Below are positions 1 through 5,767 of a DNA stretch of 6,407 nucleotides, one piece after another (position 1 is the stretch's first letter; every line of letters starts with the position of its first letter). This stretch comes from an uncultured Bacteroidales bacterium. Its GTDB lineage: Bacteria > Bacteroidota > Bacteroidia > Bacteroidales > Bacteroidaceae. Location: positions 1 to 6,407 of the forward strand of contig CALCHR010000044.1 of assembly GCA_937901185.1 (NCBI GenBank), written 5' to 3'. The position numbers were made by a program, and so were the translations under genes. Below the pieces are notes generated by a model. That model did not search any database. It had not been told where the DNA came from and was given only the letters and a program-made list of their open reading frames with translations.

Positions 1-1302
1 TTTACAGCCGTAGGCATATAAATGTTGTAGCTGAGCTCGTACACCGTCTTCTATTGTGCTAAAAGATGCACCAGCAACACCACCGCCGGTGGCACCAAGA
101 CCACAGTAGTTATTTTGTGTTGGTTTAACTGAGGATCCGACAAACTTAAACCAGCCAGTTTCTAATATTGACTGTGCGATAGCGCGTAACGGATCTATAC
201 CATATTTAGGTGCAAGTTCAAAAAAAGTTTTTGCAATGTCTATATTAAAGTCAGCATTGTTAGCTTTAATCTTTTTAATAGCTTTTACACAATCTAAAGT
301 GGTACGTTTAATAGCTTGATCTATAATCTTAGTTTTTTTAGGATAAGCTAAGTCATATACAGCTACGTTATCAGTACTTTCTTCTGTTTCTGGTTTAACA
401 TTTTCTTTTGGATTAATCCAGCTACCAGGAGAACCACCTGTTTTATCAGCACTAATGTTGTACATACCATTGACGCCATCTGGATACTTGTTATAAATAT
501 AATAAGTACCTGGAGTATACTTACCAGCGGCTGCATTTTTCTGAGCAGCTGCGTCAGCGGCAGTATTATATTTGTTTATATCAGCAATGACCTCATAAGT
601 TTTTACTACAGGCTTAGGTTGGATAGTTTCCTCTAAAACACCATCTGCTTTCAAGAGAGCTGCAACATCAGCTCTAACAGTTGCCATGCTCTTACCGTGT
701 TTAGGGAACCAGTGGTCAATATCTCCGTGATTACTACCTAAGCCAAGTTTATGACTATCATAGTGACACAGAATCGTTGGCACCTTCACGCCATTAACTT
801 GAACAGTACCATTCGGATCAATGTTAAACATCTTGCACAGATAGGCAGTAATTTCACAAGCTTCTTTATAAACTTGATTAAAGTAGTTTTTATCCGTTAA
901 AGCATCTTCACAAATTTCGAACTGAATCCAACCATTATTACAGGAACCTTTACTACCGCTGCCACATCCCCAAGGTTTATAATTCCACGGCATAGTCTGA
1001 ACGGTCGTTACAGTACCATCAGCAAGTTTTCCAATCCAACAGTTGAGGCCTGCCTGATGGTTAATATGATTCCAGTCATTTTTGTACTGATTTTTGCCGA
1101 GCACCTCAAGCCACTTATCTTTTGAATATGTATCTGCAGTTGGTTTAGTGTCACTCGGCTGTACGTATCTTTTTAGTGTGGGATTGTTTGCACCAGTGCT
1201 ATGCCATAAAACACCTTTAACAGTCATTTCGGACGTGCCTTTATAACAAGTGCTCTGTGTTTGCATGCACACAAGTGGCTTATTATTTGAGTTATATTTC
1301 AT
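1..1302 (-). CDS. Two-enzyme phage endolysin: amidase + SH3-like segment + glucosaminidase (3' end cut off)
   Basis: Reading from the ATG at 1302 gives 434 residues that stay open to the window edge, so the C-terminus is missing. It is preceded by AAAGGAG at 1313-1319, 10 bases from the ATG. Residues 1-215 resemble an N-acetylmuramoyl-L-alanine amidase of the Amidase_2 (T7 lysozyme-like) fold: 'GVLWHST' holds a probable zinc ligand H34, 'IQFEICED' places E129 in the core strand, and 'ILCHYDSHKLG' to 'NHGDIDHWFPKHG' supplies H180 and a third ligand among H192, D194, D196 and H197. Residues 235-300 ('YTPGTYYIYNKYPDGVNGMY', 'GSWINP') form a small beta-rich SH3-like segment, probably for wall binding. 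From about 350 a glucosaminidase (GH73-type) domain follows, with 'FFELAPKYGIDPLRAIAQS' and 'ILETGWF', where E381 is the expected catalytic acid. The amidase would cut the peptide stem and the glucosaminidase the glycan chain, releasing phage at lysis. No signal peptide is seen, so a holin is expected, but none lies in the window. Domain calls come from remembered motifs; exact zinc ligands are inferred. Confidence 0.9.
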   Translation of the reverse strand, partial: MKYNSNNKPLVCMQTQSTCYKGTSEMTVKGVLWHSTGANNPTLKRYVQPSDTKPTADTYSKDKWLEVLGKNQYKNDWNHINHQAGLNCWIGKLADGTVTTVQTMPWNYKPWGCGSGSKGSCNNGWIQFEICEDALTDKNYFNQVYKEACEITAYLCKMFNIDPNGTVQVNGVKVPTILCHYDSHKLGLGSNHGDIDHWFPKHGKSMATVRADVAALLKADGVLEETIQPKPVVKTYEVIADINKYNTAADAAAQKNAAAGKYTPGTYYIYNKYPDGVNGMYNISADKTGGSPGSWINPKENVKPETEESTDNVAVYDLAYPKKTKIIDQAIKRTTLDCVKAIKKIKANNADFNIDIAKTFFELAPKYGIDPLRAIAQSILETGWFKFVGSSVKPTQNNYCGLGATGGGVAGASFSTIEDGVRAQLQHLYAYGCK

Positions 1303-1334
1303 AAGCTTTGCTCTCCTTTAAAACTTTACTATAA

Positions 1335-3542
1335 TTAGATGTTATATTGATATGGAACTAGCTTATACCAACCAGTTGTTGTGTTCGCTTGAGGATAGTA
1401 CATAGTAATCTCAGCAGCGGATGTAGAGAAAGCACACCAGCCCCACCCGTCATACGTACTTTCCTTTGTTAAAAATATAGAATATGTCGTATCAGGTGTG
1501 ACAGTGTTATCTGGTAAGTCAAATACTAAGTAATAAGTAGAACCGCTAGTCTCGTCCTTACCGGCCCTTGTAGTTTTTGAGGTATCTTTATATACAAGGC
1601 TAGTAGCAAGTACGTGTTCACTAGATATTAAATTATTATACACATACTTAGGAACAGCAATGCTATATGGTCCAGCCACACCAGAAGCCAGCACGCCTAT
1701 ACATCCGATAGGTGAAGACTTTTGATTTGAGACTAATTTAACAATAACTTTATTACCAGCAGGTTTTGTTGTATCTGGTTGCTTAAAGTCAATTTTTGAA
1801 CACCAGTTATATACAGTACTGTCATTGTAACCTTTACCGCTATATAAAGAGTGACCAGCTGTTATCCAATAGTTCCATTCAAGTATACTGTAATACTTGT
1901 TAAGTACAGTAAGCGGTACAGCCTGTTCTGAGAATATAGTATATGTTAGCTGAACTTCGATTTCAGTCGTAGAAGCTTCAGTCCAGCCGGTTCCAGAATA
2001 CTGGTCATTACATTTCTGCAGGTACAAGTAGTATGTCTTATCGGGTGGCATGGTTTTGCCATCTAAATCAAATACAAAATAAAAATATTCACCAGGTTGT
2101 TGGTTTATACCTGCTAAAGAAGTTTCATTAGGATCTCGATAAGCATAACTGTAGGCAAGAGTGCTATCTCTATGGCTCAGGTCTTCAACATTAGTTGCTA
2201 GATCTTCCGTTGATAAATAGCCGATACAACCAATGGGAGAAGACTGGTCTACCAATTTTAATTTGACAATCACTTGCGAACAGGTATCTATTCCAATATC
2301 AGGTCTAGTAAGCTCTACTTTACTACTATAGTCATAAGTAGCATCATTATATGTACCAGTACCAGAATATAAAGTGTTACCGTTTCCTTCTACAGTAAAC
2401 CACGCATTGTTACCGACAGCAATGGAGCAAGCATTAACAGATAATAGCTGAGAGTTTATAGAATTACCAGCGTTATCTTGACTATAAGTAGGTGTTTTTT
2501 CTTTTAAATAGACTACTTTACCATCTGTGCTATAAGAAGGCAGAGTATCAACTACCTCATACTGTTCTAATGATAGTACAAATTCATTTATAGAATTATC
2601 GGCATTAACTATAACCTGCTGAATTTGTCGTGATTGAGTATCTATATGAGAAAAACAAACTGTGTTTGCTTGATAATAATCATATGAATACCATATGCCA
2701 TTATGTTTAAGAGTAACAGCTCCGCCAAGGTCAATTACCTTTTTAATTTCTTGAAATGTATAATTAATAAAGCCGGTCTGCTCATTTACTGTTACTACAA
2801 GCGAAGGAGCAAATTTAAAGGAGTTTCGGTTAATAGTGCCCTCACGGTCAACGACAACATAATTATAATAGCCTGTTCGTTCACAAAAACTGCCAAAAAC
2901 AATTTCCTCAGTATCTTTAAAGTCAGCTCGTAGAACAGTATAATAAATCTCGCCCTGCTCATCATATACAGCTACATAATTATCAGCAGCAAGAAGTTCT
3001 AAAAGATCATAAGAAGTATAATCAATAGCAGTAGTTAGCTCATCTATCCTAATTATTTTAAATTTGTTATTTAAAGCTTCATCAATAGCGCTATGAACTT
3101 GGAAAGTCTCTTCAAAAAAACTTACATTATTATCATTGTGTACCACATAGATCTGAGCAAGTCCTGAGCTGCTCATGTTGATAAAAGTTAGGTAAGAATT
3201 ATTATAGCTAATTAAAGTACAGTATACACTACCGTTATACAAAACCAGTAGACCATTATTAACTGCATGCGAATATAGCTGTTCAAAAGTATGACTTAAT
3301 GTAGACTTGCCAGTAATTGAAGCGATAAGTAACTGAGACGCATCTCCGTTTTCTTGAATGCCCAAATTTGCTCTAGCTTGAGCTTTCTGTGACTCAGACA
3401 GCATTTGGGGTGTGAATAAAATAGAAGAGTCTGGGGTCAAGTAAAAGTCTGTATTGTCTGTATTACCTGCTGTGTATTCTCGTTTATACTGCTGCTCACT
3501 CAACTTGTGGAGCTTTAAAGTTGATTTATTTTCTGTAATCAC
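1335..3542 (-). CDS. Modular phage tail fibre, likely receptor-binding tip (735 aa, GTG start)
   Basis: The protein has no named family that I can assign with certainty, but its architecture is that of a tail fibre. Residues 8-40 ('LKLHKLSEQQYKR', 'DFYLTPD') match the N-terminal style of small Bacillota phage tail proteins. Residues 47-62 carry the fibre joint 'LSESQKAQARANLGI'. Three diverged copies of a beta-rich module follow (about 68-149, 161-243, 247-327). A linker with 'DTLPSYSTDGKVVYLKE' (332-348) resembles the 'LP..G..G.iYlv' connector of many fibres. The last 350 residues hold two homologous domains (380-534 and 557-717), both containing 'SSPIGCIG', then a short tail ending 'YKLVPYQYNI'. 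No enzyme motif, signal peptide or membrane segment is visible. The start is GTG at 3542, because GAAAGGA lies 11 bases upstream and the next in-frame Met is residue 47. Position after the small tail genes and before the endolysin supports a late structural role; host binding by the C-terminal pair is inference. Confidence 0.8.
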   Translation of the reverse strand: MITENKSTLKLHKLSEQQYKREYTAGNTDNTDFYLTPDSSILFTPQMLSESQKAQARANLGIQENGDASQLLIASITGKSTLSHTFEQLYSHAVNNGLLVLYNGSVYCTLISYNNSYLTFINMSSSGLAQIYVVHNDNNVSFFEETFQVHSAIDEALNNKFKIIRIDELTTAIDYTSYDLLELLAADNYVAVYDEQGEIYYTVLRADFKDTEEIVFGSFCERTGYYNYVVVDREGTINRNSFKFAPSLVVTVNEQTGFINYTFQEIKKVIDLGGAVTLKHNGIWYSYDYYQANTVCFSHIDTQSRQIQQVIVNADNSINEFVLSLEQYEVVDTLPSYSTDGKVVYLKEKTPTYSQDNAGNSINSQLLSVNACSIAVGNNAWFTVEGNGNTLYSGTGTYNDATYDYSSKVELTRPDIGIDTCSQVIVKLKLVDQSSPIGCIGYLSTEDLATNVEDLSHRDSTLAYSYAYRDPNETSLAGINQQPGEYFYFVFDLDGKTMPPDKTYYLYLQKCNDQYSGTGWTEASTTEIEVQLTYTIFSEQAVPLTVLNKYYSILEWNYWITAGHSLYSGKGYNDSTVYNWCSKIDFKQPDTTKPAGNKVIVKLVSNQKSSPIGCIGVLASGVAGPYSIAVPKYVYNNLISSEHVLATSLVYKDTSKTTRAGKDETSGSTYYLVFDLPDNTVTPDTTYSIFLTKESTYDGWGWCAFSTSAAEITMYYPQANTTTGWYKLVPYQYNI
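1392..1874 (-). repeat. C-terminal fibre domain, copy B (residues 557-717)
   Basis: This is the second of two homologous domains in the 735-residue fibre. It aligns with copy A through 'LYSGKGYND', 'CSKIDFKQPD', 'VIVKL', 'SSPIGCIGVLAS', 'LATSLVYKD' and 'YYLVFDLPDNTVTPDTTYSI'. Alternating hydrophobic strands suggest a beta-sandwich. It ends near 'GWGWCAFSTSAAEITM', a Trp-rich edge that could form a ligand surface. The similarity is clear in protein but weak in DNA, so the duplication is old. Binding function is inference. Confidence 0.8.
1941..2405 (-). repeat. C-terminal fibre domain, copy A (residues 380-534)
   Basis: This is the first copy of the duplicated domain. Matching blocks are 'LYSGTGTYND', 'SSKVELTRPD', 'VIVKLKLVDQ', 'SSPIGCIGYLST', 'LAYSYAYRD' and 'YFVFDLDGKTMPPDKTYYLY'. 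The two copies are separated by about 22 residues (535-556). Copy A carries a few extra residues near 'TEDLATNVEDLSHRDS', whereas copy B has 'GPYSIAVPKYVYNNL' there, so the variable stretch between the shared strands may be an exposed loop. Confidence 0.8.
2562..3341 (-). repeat. Three tandem fibre modules in the 735-aa protein
   Basis: Three diverged copies of one beta-rich module lie at residues 68-149, 161-243 and 247-327. Each starts with a hydrophobic strand. Then comes a helix-like segment ('HTFEQLYSHAVNNG', 'YTSYDLLELLAADN', 'YTFQEIKKVIDLGG'), a strand ending in an aromatic Tyr-rich stretch ('NGSVYCTL', 'GEIYYTV', 'NGIWYSY'), a Phe-containing strand, and a closing 'V-x-x-D/N-x-x-I/V' strand ('VVHNDNNV', 'VVDREGTI', 'IVNADNSI'). 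The same module occurs four times in the upstream 540-residue protein. I recognise the style from gut phage fibres but cannot give it a family name. Confidence 0.75.
3357..3404 (-). repeat. Fibre joint motif in the 735-aa protein (residues 47-62)
   Basis: The stretch 'LSESQKAQARANLGI' is one of four copies in the window of a short motif that recurs in many phage tail fibres, usually at the boundary between a stem segment and the next domain. An 11-base identity (ctctagcttga at 3371-3381, also at 4180-4190) covers its Gln-Ala-Arg core in this copy and in the last copy of the upstream gene. Confidence 0.8.
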
Positions 3543-3553
3543 AGTAAGTTAGG

Positions 3554-3560
3554 TCCTTTC
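3554..3560 (-). promoter_or_regulatory. Ribosome binding site that selects the GTG start of the 735-aa fibre
   Basis: On the minus strand the bases read GAAAGGA, ending 11 bases before the GTG at 3542. No ATG lies close by in this frame; the next Met is residue 47, inside the joint motif. The site therefore decides the start. It lies in the 40-base gap after the stop of the 82-residue gene. Confidence 0.75.
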
Positions 3561-3582
3561 TTAAATATGCTATACTTAGTAC

Positions 3583-3831
3583 TTATTCAATACGTTTATC
3601 TACAACTAAGATAGCACCACTATTATCAATTAACACTGAATTATCGGCAGCCAATAAGGTGGCTTTCTCAAATTTGTTAACAGTTAAAAATACACCGTTT
3701 GCATCTTTTAGCACAAAATTATCAGCGCTATATAATTTAGCATTTGCTATGAGAGGACTTCCTATATATAACTTAAACGGCTTACCATTTATGTTAATTC
3801 TTACTTTGTCATTTCCTAAATATAAAGCCAT
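3583..3831 (-). CDS. Small phage tail-associated protein with internal 26-residue duplication (82 aa)
   Basis: The ATG at 3831 follows GAAAGGA at 3837-3843, a short spacing of about 5 bases to the last A of the site. The N-terminus 'MALYLGNDKVRININGKPFK' resembles short proteins found among tail-fibre genes of Bacillota phages. The rest consists of two copies of one motif with a period of 26 residues: 'LYSADNFVLKDANGVFLTV' (33-51) and 'LLAADNSVLIDNSGAILVV' (59-77), consensus L-x-x-ADN-x-VL-x-D-x-x-G-x-x-L-x-V. This suggests two stacked beta-hairpins. There is no signal peptide, membrane segment or enzyme motif. It lies between the two fibre genes with gaps of 58 and 40 bases, so a tail-tip adaptor, cap or minor structural role is plausible but unproven. 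Confidence 0.75.
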   Translation of the reverse strand: MALYLGNDKVRININGKPFKLYIGSPLIANAKLYSADNFVLKDANGVFLTVNKFEKATLLAADNSVLIDNSGAILVVDKRIE

Positions 3832-3849
3832 TGTTATCCTTTCATGCTA

Positions 3850-3878
3850 CTAACAGAGATACGTAATATCTAAGTTAG
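3850..3878 (-). promoter_or_regulatory. Imperfect stem-loop in the leader of the 82-aa gene
   Basis: The bases CTAAC (3850-3854) and AGATA (3857-3861) pair with TATCT (3867-3871) and GTTAG (3874-3878), around the loop CGTAA and a two-by-two mismatch. The structure sits in the longest gap of the window (58 bases) and ends about 6 bases before the GAAAGGA site. No U-run follows it in the transcript, so it is not an ordinary terminator. A weak translational or RNA-stability element, or chance in AT-rich DNA, are both possible. Confidence 0.3.
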
Positions 3879-3884
3879 CGCTAA
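3875..3884. repeat. Perfect 10-base palindrome TTAGCGCTAA
   Basis: This palindrome overlaps the outer arm of the stem-loop upstream of the 82-residue gene. It lies just past the stop of the 66-residue gene. It has no clear function here; short palindromes of this length can occur by chance. Confidence 0.3.
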
Positions 3885-3889
3885 ATACA

Positions 3890-4090
3890 TTAAATTTTTA
3901 TCCAAATGGAGCCATTAGGCGCATTAGCCGGCTCGCTGGCCTGCGTATAAATCTTTACAACCGCGGCTTCAATTTGTTCAGAAACCTTGGTAGTGCCTAC
4001 TAGCTCTTTAAGGTCATCAATTTCATCAACTTTTCTAAGTCTTTCATCAATTTCAGCACCATCATATGCTAATTTATATTCTACTGTCAT
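3890..4090 (-). CDS. Small phage tail-associated protein (66 aa)
   Basis: The ATG at 4090 is preceded by AAAGGAG at 4101-4107, 10 bases away. The N-terminus 'EYKLAYDGAEIDERLRKVDEI' matches the pattern 'Y.lsY.g.eID..l.kv' that I associate with very short proteins next to phage fibre genes. Residues 11-48 are charged and likely helical, with hydrophobic spacing that would allow a short coiled coil. The C-terminus 'ASEPANAPNGSIWIKI' resembles the 'P..a..GSiWi.t' element found in tail-fibre and collar-type proteins. No enzyme or membrane signature is seen. Position between the two fibre genes suggests a trimerising plug or linker; this is inference from pattern and context. Confidence 0.7.
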   Translation of the reverse strand: MTVEYKLAYDGAEIDERLRKVDEIDDLKELVGTTKVSEQIEAAVVKIYTQASEPANAPNGSIWIKI

Positions 4091-4126
4091 AATTTAAATG
4101 CTCCTTTACGTAACTTAAAATACTTA

Positions 4127-5749
4127 TTAATCGTCATCGTCCCAAGTGATAATTTGTATGCCAGTGGCGCCTATATTATCTCTAGCTTGAAGCTGTTGCT
4201 CATCAGATAAATTCTGCGAATTATCATATAGTACACAACCTGATTGTATATCTATCATACCGGTAGTAATAACACCGTTTCCATCAATCCAAAGTTGCTC
4301 AACAGTGTTTTTATTGGTATCAATAAATACGAATGAGACAGTCAAATTAAGGCCGAATTCATCAGTTTGTGCAGTACTAAAAACAAATCTGCGACTTTCT
4401 AAATTATCTGTAACATCTAAAACAGCGAAACCGCCGTTTTGTATATGAGCATAAATCTCTGATGCCGTATAATCAGAAATCATGCGTCCAGTTGGTTCGC
4501 CGTCTATAAGCTCAGATTCTGGTCTTACTATAAGAGTAGATAAAATACCTAAATTTTCTTTTGCCTGTGCTTTCTCTTCTGTAGACAAACTTTGTGCCTC
4601 ATTATAACGTAGCACAGGTGACATTGTTGTTAAATATGCCTCGTAAAGTTCTTCGATGTTGCCTTCAGAGTCTATTACTATTTTTTCTACTATACCTTGG
4701 TCATCTGCAATAAAACTAAATACTGCAGTAGTACTCGACCAAGCGGTTAGTACTGCAAATGTTTCGTCATTGTAATGAAGTAATACCGTACCTCCACCAG
4801 CAGCTATGTGATTATATATGTCAGTTGCAGTGTGACTAGCTTTATGTTCATTATTATAAGGAGCACCTACAATCAATGAGGCACCAAGATGCGAGTTCAC
4901 ATATTGCACTTTGCCGTTTGTAAATATGTGGTAACCTTCTAAACTTCTTCCGTCCCGCTTAATGCTACCAAAAAAGAGTGCTCCACCATTAAACCATAGA
5001 AGTGGATAGTATCTATCTTTAGAGTGATTGTTTAATAAAACAGTACTACCGGTTCTTACACTAGCACATATTAGCTGTAGATCCGCAATGCTTATTGATG
5101 TAGCATCTTCTTCTATCTGAAACACTAAATTTTTTATGCCTAAGTTATTTTTAGCTTTGGTTTTTTGTGTAGCTGTCAGCTCTTGATCTTCAGTGTAGCT
5201 AATAAATCTTTCTGTAATATTTTGTAGGTCAATAAATCCTTTATCAAATATATCAATTGACTTATCTTCATAGACATTGATTTGTTTAATTTTGTTATCT
5301 TCAGCATTAATGCATGTAAAATTAGCAACTTTATCAGTGGCATCCTTTTCTGGATACCCGCATGATTCTAGCTTATATAGGAGACCCTCATGCTCAAGCA
5401 TAACAATGCTGCCAGCATTAGCATAGTTAAATATTTCAGAAGCGGAGTAGCACGCAATATGGTATTCGCCGTCATCTTCATCTGTTAATGTTTCTATTGA
5501 AACAACAATACCTTGCTTAGTAATAGTAACACCATCTATGCCTACTTTATAGAAGCCCTCGGTTATAATGCTTCCGTCATCAAGTTCGAGCGTCTGTGTA
5601 ACAGTAAAAGATAAACCAGGATATAAGGCAATAGACCTCATCTCTTGGTACTCCTCTTTTGTAGTAATTATATATCTACCATCAATAGGTTGCTGAGATT
5701 TTAAATTAAATTGTGCAGAAAGGGTTGTACCGCCCGAATTAAAACTCAT
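4127..5749 (-). CDS. Modular phage tail-fibre protein (540 aa)
   Basis: The ATG at 5749 follows a full AAGGAGG at 5760-5766, 10 bases away, in an 18-base gap after the upstream stop. Residues 13-50 ('FNLKSQQPIDGRYIITTKEE', 'ALYPGLSFTV') match the 'PlDaR.vv.t..dl' N-terminal region common in phage fibre and tail-appendage proteins, which probably attaches to the tail. Four copies of the shared beta-rich module follow at about 96-172, 206-290, 291-373 and 403-502. Three joint motifs ('LTATQKTKAKNNLGI' 191-205, 'LSTEEKAQAKENLGI' 388-402, 'LSDEQQLQARDNIGA' 514-528) break the chain into segments. The protein then ends almost at once with 'TGIQIITWDDDD', without any terminal binding or chaperone domain. 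It lacks enzyme motifs, a signal peptide and membrane segments. It probably forms the shaft or proximal part of an appendage whose distal part is another protein, perhaps the 735-residue product. Confidence 0.8.
   Translation of the reverse strand: MSFNSGGTTLSAQFNLKSQQPIDGRYIITTKEEYQEMRSIALYPGLSFTVTQTLELDDGSIITEGFYKVGIDGVTITKQGIVVSIETLTDEDDGEYHIACYSASEIFNYANAGSIVMLEHEGLLYKLESCGYPEKDATDKVANFTCINAEDNKIKQINVYEDKSIDIFDKGFIDLQNITERFISYTEDQELTATQKTKAKNNLGIKNLVFQIEEDATSISIADLQLICASVRTGSTVLLNNHSKDRYYPLLWFNGGALFFGSIKRDGRSLEGYHIFTNGKVQYVNSHLGASLIVGAPYNNEHKASHTATDIYNHIAAGGGTVLLHYNDETFAVLTAWSSTTAVFSFIADDQGIVEKIVIDSEGNIEELYEAYLTTMSPVLRYNEAQSLSTEEKAQAKENLGILSTLIVRPESELIDGEPTGRMISDYTASEIYAHIQNGGFAVLDVTDNLESRRFVFSTAQTDEFGLNLTVSFVFIDTNKNTVEQLWIDGNGVITTGMIDIQSGCVLYDNSQNLSDEQQLQARDNIGATGIQIITWDDDD
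4166..4213 (-). repeat. Fibre joint motif, third copy in the 540-aa protein (residues 513-528)
   Basis: The motif 'LSDEQQLQARDNIGA' sits just 12 residues before the stop. Elsewhere this motif leads into a further domain, so its near-terminal position is unusual. It shares 11 identical bases (4180-4190) with the copy in the 735-residue gene. Confidence 0.75.
4244..5464 (-). repeat. Four fibre modules in the 540-aa protein, with two joint motifs between them
   Basis: Module copies lie at residues 96-172, 206-290, 291-373 and 403-502. Their helix-like starts are 'YSASEIFNYANAGS', 'ISIADLQLICASVRTGS', 'HTATDIYNHIAAGGG' and 'YTASEIYAHIQNGG'; each then runs through 'V-L' strands and a Phe-containing strand to an ending such as 'IVIDSEGNI' or 'LWIDGNGVI'. 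Joint motifs at 5135-5182 and 4544-4591 separate copy 1 from 2 and copy 3 from 4, while copies 2 and 3 abut directly. Copies 3 and 4 are the most alike by eye; copy 2 is the most diverged. Confidence 0.75.
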
Positions 5750-5767
5750 TTACAAAATGCCTCCTTA

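Noticed and set aside
1303..1334. Terminator between the fibre and the endolysin
   Set aside because: The 32-base gap is AT-rich and holds the endolysin ribosome binding site, but it shows no stem-loop followed by a U-run.
1335..2405. Diversity-generating retroelement target at the fibre C-terminus
   Set aside because: No reverse transcriptase, no second near-identical copy differing at adenines, and no C-type-lectin-like ending were found. The two domain copies differ at all bases. The elements could still lie outside the window.
2703..2933. Open frame of 76 codons on the plus strand
   Set aside because: It lies wholly inside the 735-residue fibre gene on the opposite strand, has no ribosome binding site of the kind seen for every other gene, and its Lys/Asn-rich translation has no recognisable motif.
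3114..3120. Seven-base A run (T run on the coding strand) as a programmed frameshift site
   Set aside because: The frame continues normally through it within a module that matches its sister copies, and no overlapping alternative frame of useful length follows.
3659..3853. Open frame of 64 codons on the plus strand with hydrophobic stretches, which could look like a holin
   Set aside because: It is antisense to the 82-residue gene, which has its own ribosome binding site and an internal repeat in frame. The hydrophobic look comes from reading the complement of that sequence.
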